A stretch of 64,000 nt of DNA from Eumeta japonica. Taxonomy: Eukaryota; Arthropoda; Insecta; Lepidoptera; Psychidae. Numbering within the stretch: position 1 is the first letter of the stretch; every line of letters begins with the position of its first letter. The stretch covers positions 164,546 through 228,545 of the forward strand of contig BGZK01001006.1 of the NCBI GenBank assembly GCA_005406025.1. The letters are read 5' to 3'. The notes beneath the pieces are model-generated. The model did no database searches. It saw only the letters and a list, made by a program, of their open reading frames with translations, and was not told the DNA's origin. Below, piece by piece: positions 52,430 to 63,665 of the stretch. The translations under genes were made by a program, and so were the position numbers.

Positions 52430-54668
52430 GCCAACTCTGCAACGTTCCAGGTAGTTATTTCAAAAAACGGTTTATGACGGCGGTTTTCTCGCAAACGAAT
52501 CAACAGATTTTGACCCAATTTGCGGCAATCGACGTGTTTTTACAGGGTCAAAAGCTGGTTATAATTTGAAATCGATCGGTCAAGCCGTTTCGTAGTTATT
52601 CCAAAAAAACTGTTTTTTTTTATTTCTTTGACAACGATTTCTCACAAACGAATCAACCGATTTTGACCCGGGGCCTTATTACGTAAAAGTAGAAATCGAT
52701 TGCGATTCCGGAATCGATTTGTGAGTCGAAATTGTTAGGTATAAAAAAATGTTATTCTTATACGCAGTTTTGAGTGACTTTAAAGAGTCAGATTAAATTT
52801 AAACTGCCTTATCGAGGACCGATAGCTGTACAATAATATGGTATAAATGAACTGATCTGATGAATGAGCCAGAAGGTAGGCACAGGAACACTATAACGGA
52901 ATAACATATCCTAGTCGTATTTGAGCTTGTTAGAGTTCTCTTGAGATGTACTCTCCACCATGAGTGACTTTCAGGGTCTGATGATGGAGCCGGAAGGTAA
53001 GCACTAGTACTCCATAATAGAACAACGTAACTTAGTCGTATGTGTTCTTAATAGATTTTTTATGTGGACTTTGTATGAGTGGCTTTCAGGGTCTGATGAT
53101 GGAGCCCGACGGTTGGTACCGGAATTAAAATATCATAAAGGAACAATATATCCTAACCATATTTGGCTTGTTGGAATGGCCTGAAATGGATTTTGACCAC
53201 GATTGACTTTCAGGGTCTGACGATGGAGCTTCAAACTTCCATCTCCGTTATCAGACCCTGAAAGCCAATCATGGTCAAAGTGTATTCCACGAGAATATCA
53301 ACAAGTCCAAACATGGTTTGCGTTGTTCCATTATGAAATACCGTCTACCTTCGGTTCCATCATCAGACCCTGGAACCAATCACGGTTAAAGTCCATTCCA
53401 AGACAATCAACAACCGCAAACACCGCTTGGATATGTTGTCCTATTATAGAGTACTAGTGCTTACCTTCCAGCTGCATCATCAGACCCTGAAAATCGTTCA
53501 TGGTCAAAGTACATCTTAAGACGATTTCTACAAGACCAAACACGGCCAGGATACGTTGTTTTATTATGGAGTTCCTGTGTTTACCTTCTGGCTCCATCAT
53601 CAGATCCAGAAAGTCAATTATGGTCAAAGTCCATTTAAAAAATTCCATGAAGCCCAAATAAGACTAGACTACGTTGTTCTATTATGGAGTGCTAGTGCTT
53701 ACCTTCCGTCTCCATCATCAGACCCTGAAAATCACTCATAGTGAGAGTACATCTCAAGACAACTCTAGCAAGCTCAAACACGTCTAGGATATGTTATTCC
53801 ATTTTGGAATTCCTGTGCCTACCTTCTAGCTCCATCATCAGATCAGTCCAATTATACCATATTATTGTCAATTTTAGGTCCTCGATAAATGTGTAAAGAT
53901 TGTTTAATCTAACGATTTACATAAAAATAATTATTCACTTTGTATGAAATACGAATGACGGAAAATCGATTGTAAATCGCTTGAGAATCGCTATAGACCA
54001 GTCTTCGGTTTGAAAGCGTAATTCTCGAATAATTGCGGAATGATCCTAACGGTTTTGAATTCAAATATGCGATTAAATTTCATTATTATAATTTAGTGAT
54101 TTCATTGTAGATGCAACACTGTTAATAGAAAGACAATTGATTTCGAAATATCAACTTGGGAATTAGTAAAACAAATTTAAAATCCTGCGAAATCAGAAAT
54201 TGATTTCTTTTAGGTAATAAGGCCCCCGGTTTGCGGCAATCGACGTGTTTTTAATAGGTTAAGAGCTGATTAGATTTTAGAATTGATCGGTCATGCCATT
54301 TTAAAGTTATTTTGAAAAAATCACTTTAAAAAAAAAATTTCTTAGTTTTTTGAAAATTTCTCAAAATCTACTGGTCCAAATCGACCCAAACTTTCAGGAA
54401 ATCTAAGTTTGGTGAAACTATTTGGAACGCCGTTTAGTTGGCTCGATTCGGTTAAGCCGTTTAAAAGTTATAAGAGGTTTACATTTATCCACACACATTC
54501 AAACACACACATCCACACAGACATACAGACATCATCTCAAGGATGATCAGGGACGCTTCCTAGACTCTCAGAACGTCGAGATCCATGAGCTCGATTTTTT
54601 GCAAAATGGGGTGAAATCTATAACTTCCCTAAAATTTTAGAAAATTTTCAATTTTCTTAGCGGGAAGT
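52430..54668 (+). mobile_element. older dispersed repeat split by the foldback element
   Basis: The left part has two rounds of CGAATCAACMGATTTTGACC. The right part resumes at TTTGCGGCAATCGACGTGTT (54230) and ends with ACACACATCCACACAGACAT, TCGATTTTTTGCAAAATGGG and TTAGCGGGAAGTTAAAAA. I recall this 3' end (CTTAGCGGGAAGTTAAAAA) from lepidopteran repeats. TGCGGCAATCGACGTGTTTT occurs both before (52524) and after (54232) the insert, so the host repeat is itself internally repeated. Confidence 0.6.
52672..54224. mobile_element. 1.55-kb foldback element of opposed 118-bp arrays
   Basis: Ends GGCCTTATTAC(G/C)TAAAAG are inverted copies, and CCCGG flanks both sides (52667-52671, 54225-54229). Inside, 118-bp units marked by TTTCAGGGTCTGATGATGGAG run forward (52856, 52978, 53092, 53216), then inverted (53240, 53356, 53473, 53593, 53711, 53831) about a centre near 53232. 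Subterminal flanks also pair (CAATAATATGGTATAA at 52831 with its exact inverse at about 53854; CGAGGACC with GGTCCTCG). No ORF of note. Superfamily unassigned. Confidence 0.88.
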
Positions 54669-55479
54669 TAAAAATCATCTCATTTCACGGTGGTCGAACA
54701 AAAATTTTATGTAATGATGTTCAGGAAAGGATCTTAACCCAGGAGATAATTTTAAGAAGGCAGATTTGTAATACAAAAGGACTGATGCAAAAAAGTAATT
54801 TTGTAATAAAATGAAATTTAATTCTTAAAGTAAATCAAATTTTCTATAATGAGCGACATCACTCGAGATTTAACTCGATAAAATTACATCACCGAGGGCA
54901 AGCGGATTTAATCGAAATCAGGGCGAGGCTTATTAATTGAAAAACATTAATTCGTATAGCTTAAAATTTATTCGGACTTATCAATCGTTGGGTCGGCCGC
55001 GGCGAATAATTTGCGGAGTCATTCGTCCCCAAGTTGGAGCTTGGAAAAGTTGGATTTGACGTTGGAAAACCCAGGCCACCAATCATCTCGACAGCACAAT
55101 GGCGCGGTGACAATCGACTTTCAAATGCCATTAACATCGGTGAGTTCAATTTATTGACTCTACGCCCGCGCGACGTTAAAAGAAAGCCTTAAACATTCAT
55201 ATGTTGTGTCAGGTTATATGTGTATTATGGCGCATGCGCATGTGGGAGTTTCGAAGTAGCATAAATACGATGTTACTTTTTGTAGTGGTCCAAATGTCAA
55301 TGTCAATGTTTTTATTTTTAATTTCAATTTTATTTTTGTTATTTCTTTTTATAGCAACTCACTATTATGAAGATCGAGCAAACAACGCCAAAAAATCACG
55401 TTTTTTCTTTTACTTTAAATTTATTTTTATTATTTGTTTAATATAACAGCAATATAAACGCATACCCCGTGAAAATATC
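54669..55479. other. unassigned sequence
   Basis: 54840-55160 is GC-moderate with CGGCCGCGGCGAATAATTTG. An 81-codon frame (55201-55446) is hydrophobic (poly Phe/Leu) because of T-rich DNA. No gene is supported. Confidence 0.35.
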
Positions 55480-55585
55480 AATCTATAACGGTTCATGAGA
55501 AACAGCTCATTGACAAACAGAGGGACAGCGGACGCTTAGTAGCTTAGTCCCATTGACACACTTTGGGTACGGAACCCTAAAAATG
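55480..55585 (-). mobile_element. GGTTCCG-type element, end fragment (inverted)
   Basis: ACGGTTCATGAGAAACAGC, GACAAACAGAGGGACAGCGG, TTTGGGTACGGAACCCTAAAAATG. This is the inverted outer edge of the family. The other end is missing. Confidence 0.6.
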
Positions 55586-57289
55586 TCTTGCTTAATAGTT
55601 CACGACTGTACAAATTATTCCTAATCACTTTTCTTCTCATATATAATATTATAAGTTTTAAGTCACGATTTGTCCCTTACTTCGCCGTTGCAACCCACAA
55701 CGGTTACATATGAGTGCATATGCACCTAGATTTGGCTGTTTTGCAAACATATGCACTCCAAGGCCTCTCATAAGAGGCTCGCCTTCACAAAAACCAAATG
55801 CAAGCCTTCGGAGATAAAATATGCATTGTTTACATTGCACTTTTTAAATATACGGCTTTTTTCAATGTTTCAACGTATTGTTGTGTAAATTAAAATTAAA
55901 AAAAAAAAATTATAAAACATTCGGTGATTTTATTCACATTGCAAATCGCGAAACAAACATGTGGATGGCAGTGTAGGGTGGCCTTAAAATTATCATGAAT
56001 AATATAAACTTCTGATCTGATGTAGTTCTTCAAAGGGTGAATTCAAAAGGATGTATTTTTTCCCAGAACCCTCGCTGCGGAACCTTAGATGTGTTCACCG
56101 GTCGGCGCTTCCGACGCGGTATCTAATTTCAAGGTACGCGGGTATGATCATGGATATGATGCCCTAACAAAGGGTTTATATCTTATTTCACGCGTTGTTA
56201 ACTTTTATTTCCGTGTGTACGCATGGTTAAAGCAAGGAAACGTATAATAAAATGCGAGAAAACCTTTAATGTAACATGTAAATGGATAGATTTACGTACT
56301 TTATACCACACTGGGGCTAATAAAATACGAACTATACGACTGTAATTTTGTGGAACGTAATTAAGGTCTATTTATCTAATGAAGAGGCCACATAAGTTAG
56401 CTATACGACCAAAAATCTGTGGTGTATGTTTGTACATTTTTTTTTGTAAAATTCTGTGAATAACACTCATTTTATGACTCGCTGAGGCCAATTTTTAAAA
56501 TGTATGTCTGCATGTCTGTATGTCTTTTTAAAACTTACGAACGGCTCGACAGATCTTTCTGAAAATTGGTATACTTTGTAATTGGTAATCGGTGACTAGT
56601 AGCCACATGCTGTAACTATTAGTCTTATGTTAAAATATTCATAGATGACGTCATTATGACCTACTAAAGCAAACAAAAATTTCCAAACAAATCATGGTCT
56701 TTTTGCAAAGTAGAATTCACTAATGAGCGATTTTTCTAATTGGTTGAATTGAAAACGGTTATTATATGATAGTGATAATGAAACCTGATGGGATCTTATG
56801 TCCTTTGCGCAGGCGCGTGCGCGTGTCAGTCACATCTCGACGTGACTGCGTCAACGCGCGAGGAAAATAATAAAAGGTTACGGATTTCAAAATTGAAGGG
56901 CGGCTGCCACGTTTTCGCGATAGGTAATTTTCTTCGTCGATTTTTTTACGGCGCGTTGCGAGGAAATCGGCAAAGTTGCTTGAAAGCCATTCGCTGCGAA
57001 GTACGGTGTGAAATTTTCTTCTTTTTTTTATTTTCGCGAAAATGCGGATCGTCGTTCTCTTAAGCGTATTATTAAACTTAAAACGCTACCCGATTCCGGT
57101 GTGAAAAATTTTAGGGTTCCGTTTGCGGGTCGCGAAAACGGGAAATTTACGCAACCATCTCGTCCGTAACAAGCGGCTTATCGTGAACGCTTCAAGTGAA
57201 GGGCTTAAGTTTAATAGTGGCACTACGCAATTTCTAAAATACTTCTGAATCTCTGTTCCATGGCCTGTTTTAGGACCTGATCCTTCAAT
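55586..57289. other. unassigned sequence
   Basis: GC-richer at 56040-56130 and 56780-57130 (GGCGCGTTGCGAGGAAATCG) with a 91-codon plus-strand frame (56788-57063) lacking any motif. TTTTAGGGTTCCGTTTGCGG at 57110 is a scrap of the GGTTCCG family edge. Confidence 0.35.
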
Positions 57290-57711
57290 AAACGGATTTA
57301 ATTTTCTTGTCAGTGGGTTAATTCCTCAACTTTCTCCTCTAGTTCGCGAGCCTGTTCTTCTTGAGACAGGCCTGGTATTTGATTTCCATTACCAGGCTAC
57401 TCTTAAATCAAGAGCTGAAGCTGCTAAGATCATTCATTGTAGAAGCAACAGTTCCTGTCACCTCTCCATCGTCTATCAGCTGGGCTACGTTCTGAGTCCG
57501 TATCTTGCTTCCTTTCTGTTCATCTTTCGAGATCCCAATACACCAGTTCTGATACCAAATATTAGGATGTACCCCCATCGAGGTTACAACACTGTATTGT
57601 AATACAAAAATGCACTATCGAACTACTAAAACGCTCTTAAGTAACCGCATTGAACTTGTTAATCCACTGATCGCTAAGAGAAAAAAGATTGATTATCGAA
57701 TTCTAATACCA
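57290..57711 (-). mobile_element. Copia-type LTR, primer site and leader remnant
   Basis: Read on the minus strand: a 144-bp candidate LTR from TGTTGGTATTAGAATTCG (57711) to GGGGGTACA (57568), about 10 nt of spacer, then TGGTATCAGAACTGG (57557-57543), the initiator-Met tRNA-type primer site typical of Copia elements, then about 250 nt of leader with a short ATG frame (MNRKEARYGLRT then stop). Gag, protease, integrase and RT are absent, and no second LTR was found. TG..CA ends and a short LTR fit Copia. Confidence 0.6.
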
Positions 57712-59038
57712 ACATATATCTGTACATGATTGGTCTAGAATGTTCCGTAAATGTAAGCAAAGTCATGAATAAGTCACCCTAAGCTTTATTCTAAAAGCAA
57801 AGTCTAAAGTAAACAACTACGCCCACGTATTTCCGATAAACAAGAGGAGTAGTATTCTGTTATTTATTTAAGTAAATAATTATTCTGCTGATTTAATAAT
57901 CTTCATAATAATCAATTATATATTTACTTCTTGGTAGTATCTTCAAATTTCTGTTATATTGTGACATTGTCGACTCTTGTTATATGATATGTATTAAAGA
58001 TTGATTCTTTAGGTTTGTTTTTAAGAACATTTAAATTATAAAATTTTCTTATAAAAAGTGTATCTGGCCGTGTTTACTACTTTAATAAACAATAAAAATG
58101 TATAGATACGTCTGTACAGTAGCTTCAATTTATTATTTACTCCACGAAGGTTGCTATAACTTGGTAATGACGCTCTGTGGTTGTCGTAGAACTTAAATGT
58201 TTCATGTTCAAAGAAAATCAATGAATTGAGATGGTTGAATATTTGTGAAATATTGTGTATAAGTATTTTTATTATAGTAAAAAGCAAAATTATGTGTAGG
58301 AATAAGTTATGTTTTATTGTTGTATAACTAATAAAAATGGATCAAACCTATTAGTTGTAAGAGTTCCTTAACATATGGTAGAGCGTAATTGTAAATTGTA
58401 AATAAAAACAGACAACTCACACATTTAAAATTAATATCTATTGTTATTTAATAATGTAAATTTTTTGTTTGTTCACGTTTAAATTATTCTCAAACTAAAC
58501 AAATTATGCATATTCCTATTTGATTGCCCAATTGGCGCATTGGACGTGGGTTTAATTATAGACAAAGATTTATTTAATTAAAAATTAATATTTGTCTTGA
58601 GTCTGGGAGTTCCTATGTATTATGTGTATAAATTTACAAAAAAAAAATACATGTGTATTCTATCAACTATCTGATACTCATAGTAAAAGCCTCGTTTTAT
58701 AATCTGAGATCAAAATGGTGCTGCGCATGTGTCGGAAGATGTCAAAAAAATCTTTCATCGATGAAATAACGCGCACGAGTAACTAGTTGAAGCTGAACTG
58801 TTCTAAGAAATAAATAAAGGTCTGCTTATGTGTACATAATCCTGTTTAATATCGATTCGCTTTGGGTGCTCACACCCTTTGTTTTTTCGAACACAGTAAA
58901 CAGTCATTAGTCCTTTTTTGTAATTTTTACAAATTACAATATACAATACCAAATATCAGTCTCAAAAAAAATTGCTAAAAACGTGTTTAGAAAAAAAACT
59001 TGATTCAAATTCTCTTCCCTTAATAATCAATTTAATTA
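57712..59038. other. AT-rich unassigned sequence
   Basis: No feature. The 83-codon minus-strand frame 58036-58287 has no motif. Confidence 0.45.
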
Positions 59039-59630
59039 TAGTAGAACCTCGATAACTCAAACCTCGGTAACTTAAAAACCTCTATAACTTAAATAAGTAA
59101 TCTCTGTATTAGCCCTCAGTAACTTAAAGAAATGTTTCCACAACCTCTATAACATAAAATTGTTTGTCAATGAGTCATTTTGAAAGAGTGTGCAAAACAA
59201 AGGTTTCGGTATTTATTGCTTGCACGTGTTTACTAGTTAAATTGTTAATGTGCAAAAAAGGTTTGGTATTTATTGCTTGCATGTGTTCACTAGTTAAATT
59301 GTTAACGTAAAACAATACATATCACCTATTGTTTTACTTCTTCAAAATTCTTTAAAAGCTTTGCGGCAGTTGTATAAGACATAAGTAAGCCTTGGATCAT
59401 AAGTTTTGAACATTGTCCTGGAAACATCCTTTACTGATAAAACTGGCTTAAAATGAGTTCAAAAGAAAACTAACTCTTACACTTACATACCTGATAAAGT
59501 TGGAACAAGGGTACATACATACATATGTACATACCTACCTCTAAATTAACATAGACCCATTAACTTAAAACCTCTATAACTTAAAATATTTTGTGTTTCC
59601 CTTGGACTTTAACTTATCGAGGTTCAACTG
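59039..59630. mobile_element. 592-bp pogo-like MITE with TA duplication
   Basis: TAGTAGAACCTCGATAACTC at the left and, inverted, CAGTTGAACCTCGATAAGTT at the right (59630 leftward), each preceded by TA (59037-59038, 59631-59632). Subterminal CCTCKRTAACTTAAA is repeated at least five times on the left and twice on the right. TA duplication with CAGTNGAACCTC ends suggests the pogo branch of Tc1/mariner. The interior has no transposase. Confidence 0.72.
59191..59308. repeat. 60-bp tandem duplication inside the pogo-like MITE
   Basis: TGCAAAACAAAGGTTTCGGT..TTAATG (59191-59250) is followed by TGCAAAAAAGGTTTGGTATT..TTAACG (59251-59308), about 90 percent alike by eye. Confidence 0.9.
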
Positions 59631-60644
59631 TATTTCTTTAAAACAACGTCGAAAAAGAGTCACTTTTAATTTATTTAAGAATACTTCGCCAGCAGAGGTA
59701 TATTTTTTTTAGAATAAATTTAATAAATAATTACTTAAAAACAGCCAATTACTCGACTGCTTTCATATGGCTCATAAACATAGATTTGTGCTTTTGGCCG
59801 TAGGCGGTGCTAGCGCAGCTGCGTACTATTGCGGCGATACATGTCAATTGTCTAAATGGTTCGTTATGCAAAGTAGTTATCAAAAACAATAATAGACGCC
59901 TTGACAAAATAAAATAAGAAAATTAAAATATAATTTTTTACGAGTTATAGTTATTTATCATTTAGGTGCATGTATGTATAGGACTACAAGGTATGCTCAG
60001 CTTATTTGCATCTACCAGTCGCACACGCCTGCGTGGAGAGTTGCCAGCGGTGAGGTCGTCCGAGACCGACGGTTTAACTTGCTTCTCGAGGCACAGAGCT
60101 AGTAATTTGATACGGCTTGAGTTGAAAACTCGTAGGTCGCGTCGCCCGTGGTCAAAATCGAATGATCGTTATCGTTGAGCTTCCATCGCTCAGTTTCGGT
60201 ATGCGCGTACAACGCGAATGAAAAGCTCTGTTGTTATTTCGGCGTCGAAAAAAAAAACCGCTTCGCTGATTGGCGGGAAAGCAAAGATTATTCGACATGA
60301 AAAAAACACGTTCCAGCGGAACCCCAATAAAAGCGCCTCGAATATTCCGACAATACTTCGGAGCGACTTTCAAATAATTTCATGAGTCTCAAAGGGAGGG
60401 GGCGATCGAGTTTTCCTCTTTTTCTCCGGCGAGTTCTTTTCACGCGCTATGAGCATAATGGCGACAAAATTGTCAATATGCCGCTTTAATGTTTTCGCGA
60501 ACGTATTAAATAATTTCATTTTGTTGATTTACGCCCGTTAATGGCGGCGCTCATGGTGTACGGAACCATAGAAACGGATATATATGCTTTATATCTCCCC
60601 TGTGGGTGCCTATCTTATATTCTATTGTTTTTTTTTATGTCACA
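59631..60644. other. unassigned sequence, GC/CpG-richer at 59990-60560
   Basis: 60000-60560 contains CpG-rich, purine-varied sequence (TTTCGGCGTCGAAAAAAAAA, CGCGAACGTATTAAATAATT) unlike the repeats around it and not repeated in the window. Frames of 70-73 codons on opposite strands cancel each other as evidence. A conserved noncoding or exonic origin would need comparative data. Confidence 0.3.
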
Positions 60645-60845
60645 TTCGAGCGGCGAACGTGCAGGCGGGCTCGGAGAGTAGATGGTAACCGTCGCCCATG
60701 GGCACTTGCAACCCGAGAGAAGTTGGAAATGCTACTCCTCTTGAGTCGCAAGAATAATAGTAGGAGGATGCGGGGATAGGATATCCAAATGGAAGGGGCG
60801 AGGTGTCGGGCTGATAGAGGGGGGAATGTGATCATCTCGTTATTC
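60645..60845 (+). mobile_element. CACCGCCGCCCATG-core repeat, copy 7
   Basis: CGAGCGGCGAACGTGCAGGC, GATGGTAACCGTCGCCCATG, GGCACTTGCAACCCGAGAG, then GGATAGGATATCC and a purine-rich tail. Confidence 0.75.
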
Positions 60846-61026
60846 ATAGTACAGTATATTACTTTGAGATTAGCTAGATATTATTTGCGTATCATGTTCA
60901 GACCTATGCATATGTCCGTGTGTCAATTTGAAAGGTGACGGAAGAGGCCTTTAGTCAAGTAAGTTCCAAGAGTACTCTTTTTTTTGTATTCTCAGTATCA
61001 AAAAACTTTGAGAATAGAAATATTAT
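60846..61026. other. unassigned sequence
   Basis: Short spacer between repeats. Confidence 0.4.
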
Positions 61027-61310
61027 ATACTAGCTTTCGGCCGCAGTTCCGCTCACTTACTTGTCTCATGAGTTCTTTCATCTTTCATGTCGACCGATCA
61101 CGCTGTCAACAATGAGCCTGTTCTAGCTTTTGGTTACGATTTTGGGCTCAACCTGAATTCCGGTCCTGTTCAAAATGCTTATAATTCATAAAAGTATCAA
61201 CGAAACGGGACAACAAATATTCTATTTTCATCGAATTCTGTTCAGTAGTTTTTGTGGATTTCGAGAAAAAATGCACAGACAGATATACAGAGAAACAAAT
61301 AATAAAATAA
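61027..61310 (-). mobile_element. CTAGT-type element (inverted)
   Basis: ACTAGCTTTCGGCCGCAGTT, CCGCTCACTTACTTGTC, GGTTACGATTTTGGGCTC, CTGTTCAGTAGTTTTTGTGG, ACAGACAGATATACAGAG. It carries both the inverted CTAG edge and the ACAGACAGA tail. Confidence 0.6.
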
Positions 61311-61964
61311 GTTATTGTAAACTTTCAACCTTTTATAATACCCCCAGAGTAGTTTTTTTCTAATATCGTTATTGTAGAGATTTTTCTCTCTCTGCTGCTG
61401 TATTATATTCACAGATTTTGTGCGTTATTAAAAGTTAATATTTGGCAACTACCAAAAACATCTACGACTCTCATTATATAATTGTGTCAAATTTCCAATT
61501 TTATAATTTCGCACTAACTGAAATACATTTTCGGGGCATAAGCTTTTGCAAAATTTTCATAGCACTCAGTAGTTTTTTAAGATCGTTTACATTAGAACTT
61601 TTATGCCTTAATCGCCTTGAAATACTAGTATCCAATTTTTTTAATGCCCTAGATCATTGCTAAGGATGAGCTATCGGGCTATTAGTTTGGTACGACCGCA
61701 TTATGTGGGAGTATATGCGTCAGCGTCTCTAGGTATCCCAACGCTTTTGCGAGCGTTCCCATATAAGTAGATACGGGAAATCGTTGGAATTTAAAATTCC
61801 GATCGCGCGTCCGAGCGGAATTTCAACAATGGAAAAGCACTTTTTAGGGTTCTGTCACACGTTCGAGTGTGTACGGAACACTCGATTCGTCCATTCGATC
61901 ACATGGCGGATCGATGTGGGCGGGTGATTGCATAACGATGATATTTAATATATTTTTTTAGAGG
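61311..61964. other. unassigned sequence
   Basis: TTTAGGGTTCTGTCACACGT at 61844 is a scrap of the GGTTCCG edge. Otherwise nothing is recognised. Confidence 0.35.
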
Positions 61965-62160
61965 ACTGTCGAGGGGCAAAAGGGCAGGTGAGCCATCGCA
62001 GAGTAAGTGGTCATCGTCGCCCACGAACACTCACTATCCCAGGGGAGACACCCACACGTTGCCGGCCTCCTAGGTAGGAATAGGTTATACGATGGAGGGG
62101 GGAGTAAGCCGATGAAAGGGGGAGTAGGATGATGAAATAAAAGAAGAATGGCGAGGATGT
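61965..62160 (+). mobile_element. CACCGCCGCCCATG-core repeat, copy 8
   Basis: GGGGCAAAAGGGCAGGTGAG, GTGGTCATCGTCGCCCACG, ACACGTTGCCGGCCTCCTAG, then GGAATAGG..GGAGGGGGGAGTAAGCC as a purine-rich tail. Confidence 0.78.
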
Positions 62161-62544
62161 GGACCACCAGGAACTCGCACTTATTTTATGTATGAATAGT
62201 ATTCAAATATCCTATGCTAATAAAACGTGCAGTCAATAAATTATATAACTACTACAATACTTATAATTATTTTTAATTATTCATCGCTCTTGAGGCCTAC
62301 ACTTTGTGTGATTAAAACTCATGATCAATAAAAACTTTTTATTAAAAAGTAGCCTTTTATTCCACTATAACATATAAAGTTATATCAATATATAATAATT
62401 AATACACCGAGAAAAAATTCTTATTATATGTTATTTTGTAAGGAAATTATATATGCGCTATTCTGAAGTGATTGTTATAATAGATATATATTTTTATTAT
62501 AATATATACCCACGACTATGTAATAATATTATAATGAAATTTGT
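62161..62544. other. AT-rich unassigned sequence
   Basis: No feature is recognised. Confidence 0.45.
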
Positions 62545-62725
62545 ATGGCAGAGCGATTAAAAGCGTGGCCCTACAATTAAAAGGTACCGGATACGATTTT
62601 GGCCATAGCTAAATCAACCGATGAGTTTTAACTTAGCTATTCGCTCCGTGGAAGATATTAAGCTGTCGGTGTCGGACGAAGACATAGCACCGATGACAAA
62701 GGTCGAAAAAGGACTCAATCCCGCA
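62545..62725 (+). mobile_element. tRNA-derived SINE
   Basis: GGCAGAGCGATTAAAAGCGT (A-box-like) and GGTACCGGATACGATTTTGG (degraded B-box), then CGATGAGTTTTAACTTAGC, ATTCGCTCCGTGGAAGATAT, TTAAGCTGTCGGTGTCGGAC. The body is collinear with 31830-32010 and 36833-37060. Confidence 0.62.
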
Positions 62726-62942
62726 ACAGATAAAGTTTAGTATCGTGCAATCAGCATGTTCAGTTTGATTATACATAAGAATTAAAGTCGCATATACCTA
62801 GTTATTGTAGCGATATAATTGAAAAATGTAAATAGCTGGAGTTTATAAATTAAAAAATATAAAAACGATACGGGAAACAAAAGAGTATATATAATCTAAG
62901 CATTTTTTTCTTTACTTTCAAAATGGTAAAGGTTCTACCATT
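62726..62942. other. AT-rich unassigned sequence
   Basis: No feature. Confidence 0.4.
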
Positions 62943-63665
62943 TTTAGGACTTTGAGCCACAATTGCTAAAACGGAACCCTTATAGATTTCTTCATGTCCG
63001 TCCATCCGTCCGTATGTCACGGACATTTATTTAACAACTTCAAAACGTATATTGATGAAATTTATAGTGTAGGTGTCTTGTATAAGTCGCTACTTAGTTT
63101 GGTAATTAAACAACAGAACTAAATATTTTTAGATGGGGCACTATAGATGTAACGGAAATAGAAAAAAAAATTTTCCAGCAAAGATCAACGTGTGGCGCAT
63201 ATTTTGACAGTTCTTTTAAAAACACCTTAGGGCTTTGAGCAATTTTTCTGATTACGTGAATTATTTCGGATATGATCGCTCCGAAATTAGCAGTAATTAT
63301 CCCCCCTCCCCCTTGTGTCCTAAGTCGTATGTCCAAAAATATGAAAAAATGCTGAAGGTAACGCTTAATAAATACTTTCAACGAAAATTATTTTGAACAT
63401 AATCGGATATACTGTTTTTGAGTTATCGCCGAAAAACTGCGTTTCTCAAGAAAAGGACGTAAGCGCCATAAAGATACGCTCTTTTGCTGATGCACTTTAG
63501 TTTACACTAGTTTAATAGTAATAGTAATAGTCAACATACCTACTTGTTTTTCTAGTTATAGGCAACTAAAGTGCTTTTTTCATCTGTGGTACATTTCGAT
63601 GTATTAATGGCTACGGAACCCTATAATGAGCATGGTCAGACATGCTCTTGGCCAGTTTCTTTTTT
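62943..63665 (+). mobile_element. GGTTCCG/CTTGGCCAG-type element, full copy 3
   Basis: AAACGGAACCCTTATAGATT, CATGTCCGTCCATCCGTCCG, AAAAACTGCGTTTCTCAAGA, TTTTGCTGATGCACTTTAGT, TACGGAACCCTATAATGAGC, CATGCTCTTGGCCAGTTTC. It is collinear with 34051 and 38851. The 91-codon minus-strand frame 63106-63381 is incidental. Confidence 0.78.

Noticed and set aside
52856..53870. CRISPR-like array (regular repeats of about 118 bp)
   Set aside because: Units are long, diverged, tandem without unique spacers, and half are inverted. The eukaryotic context is clear.
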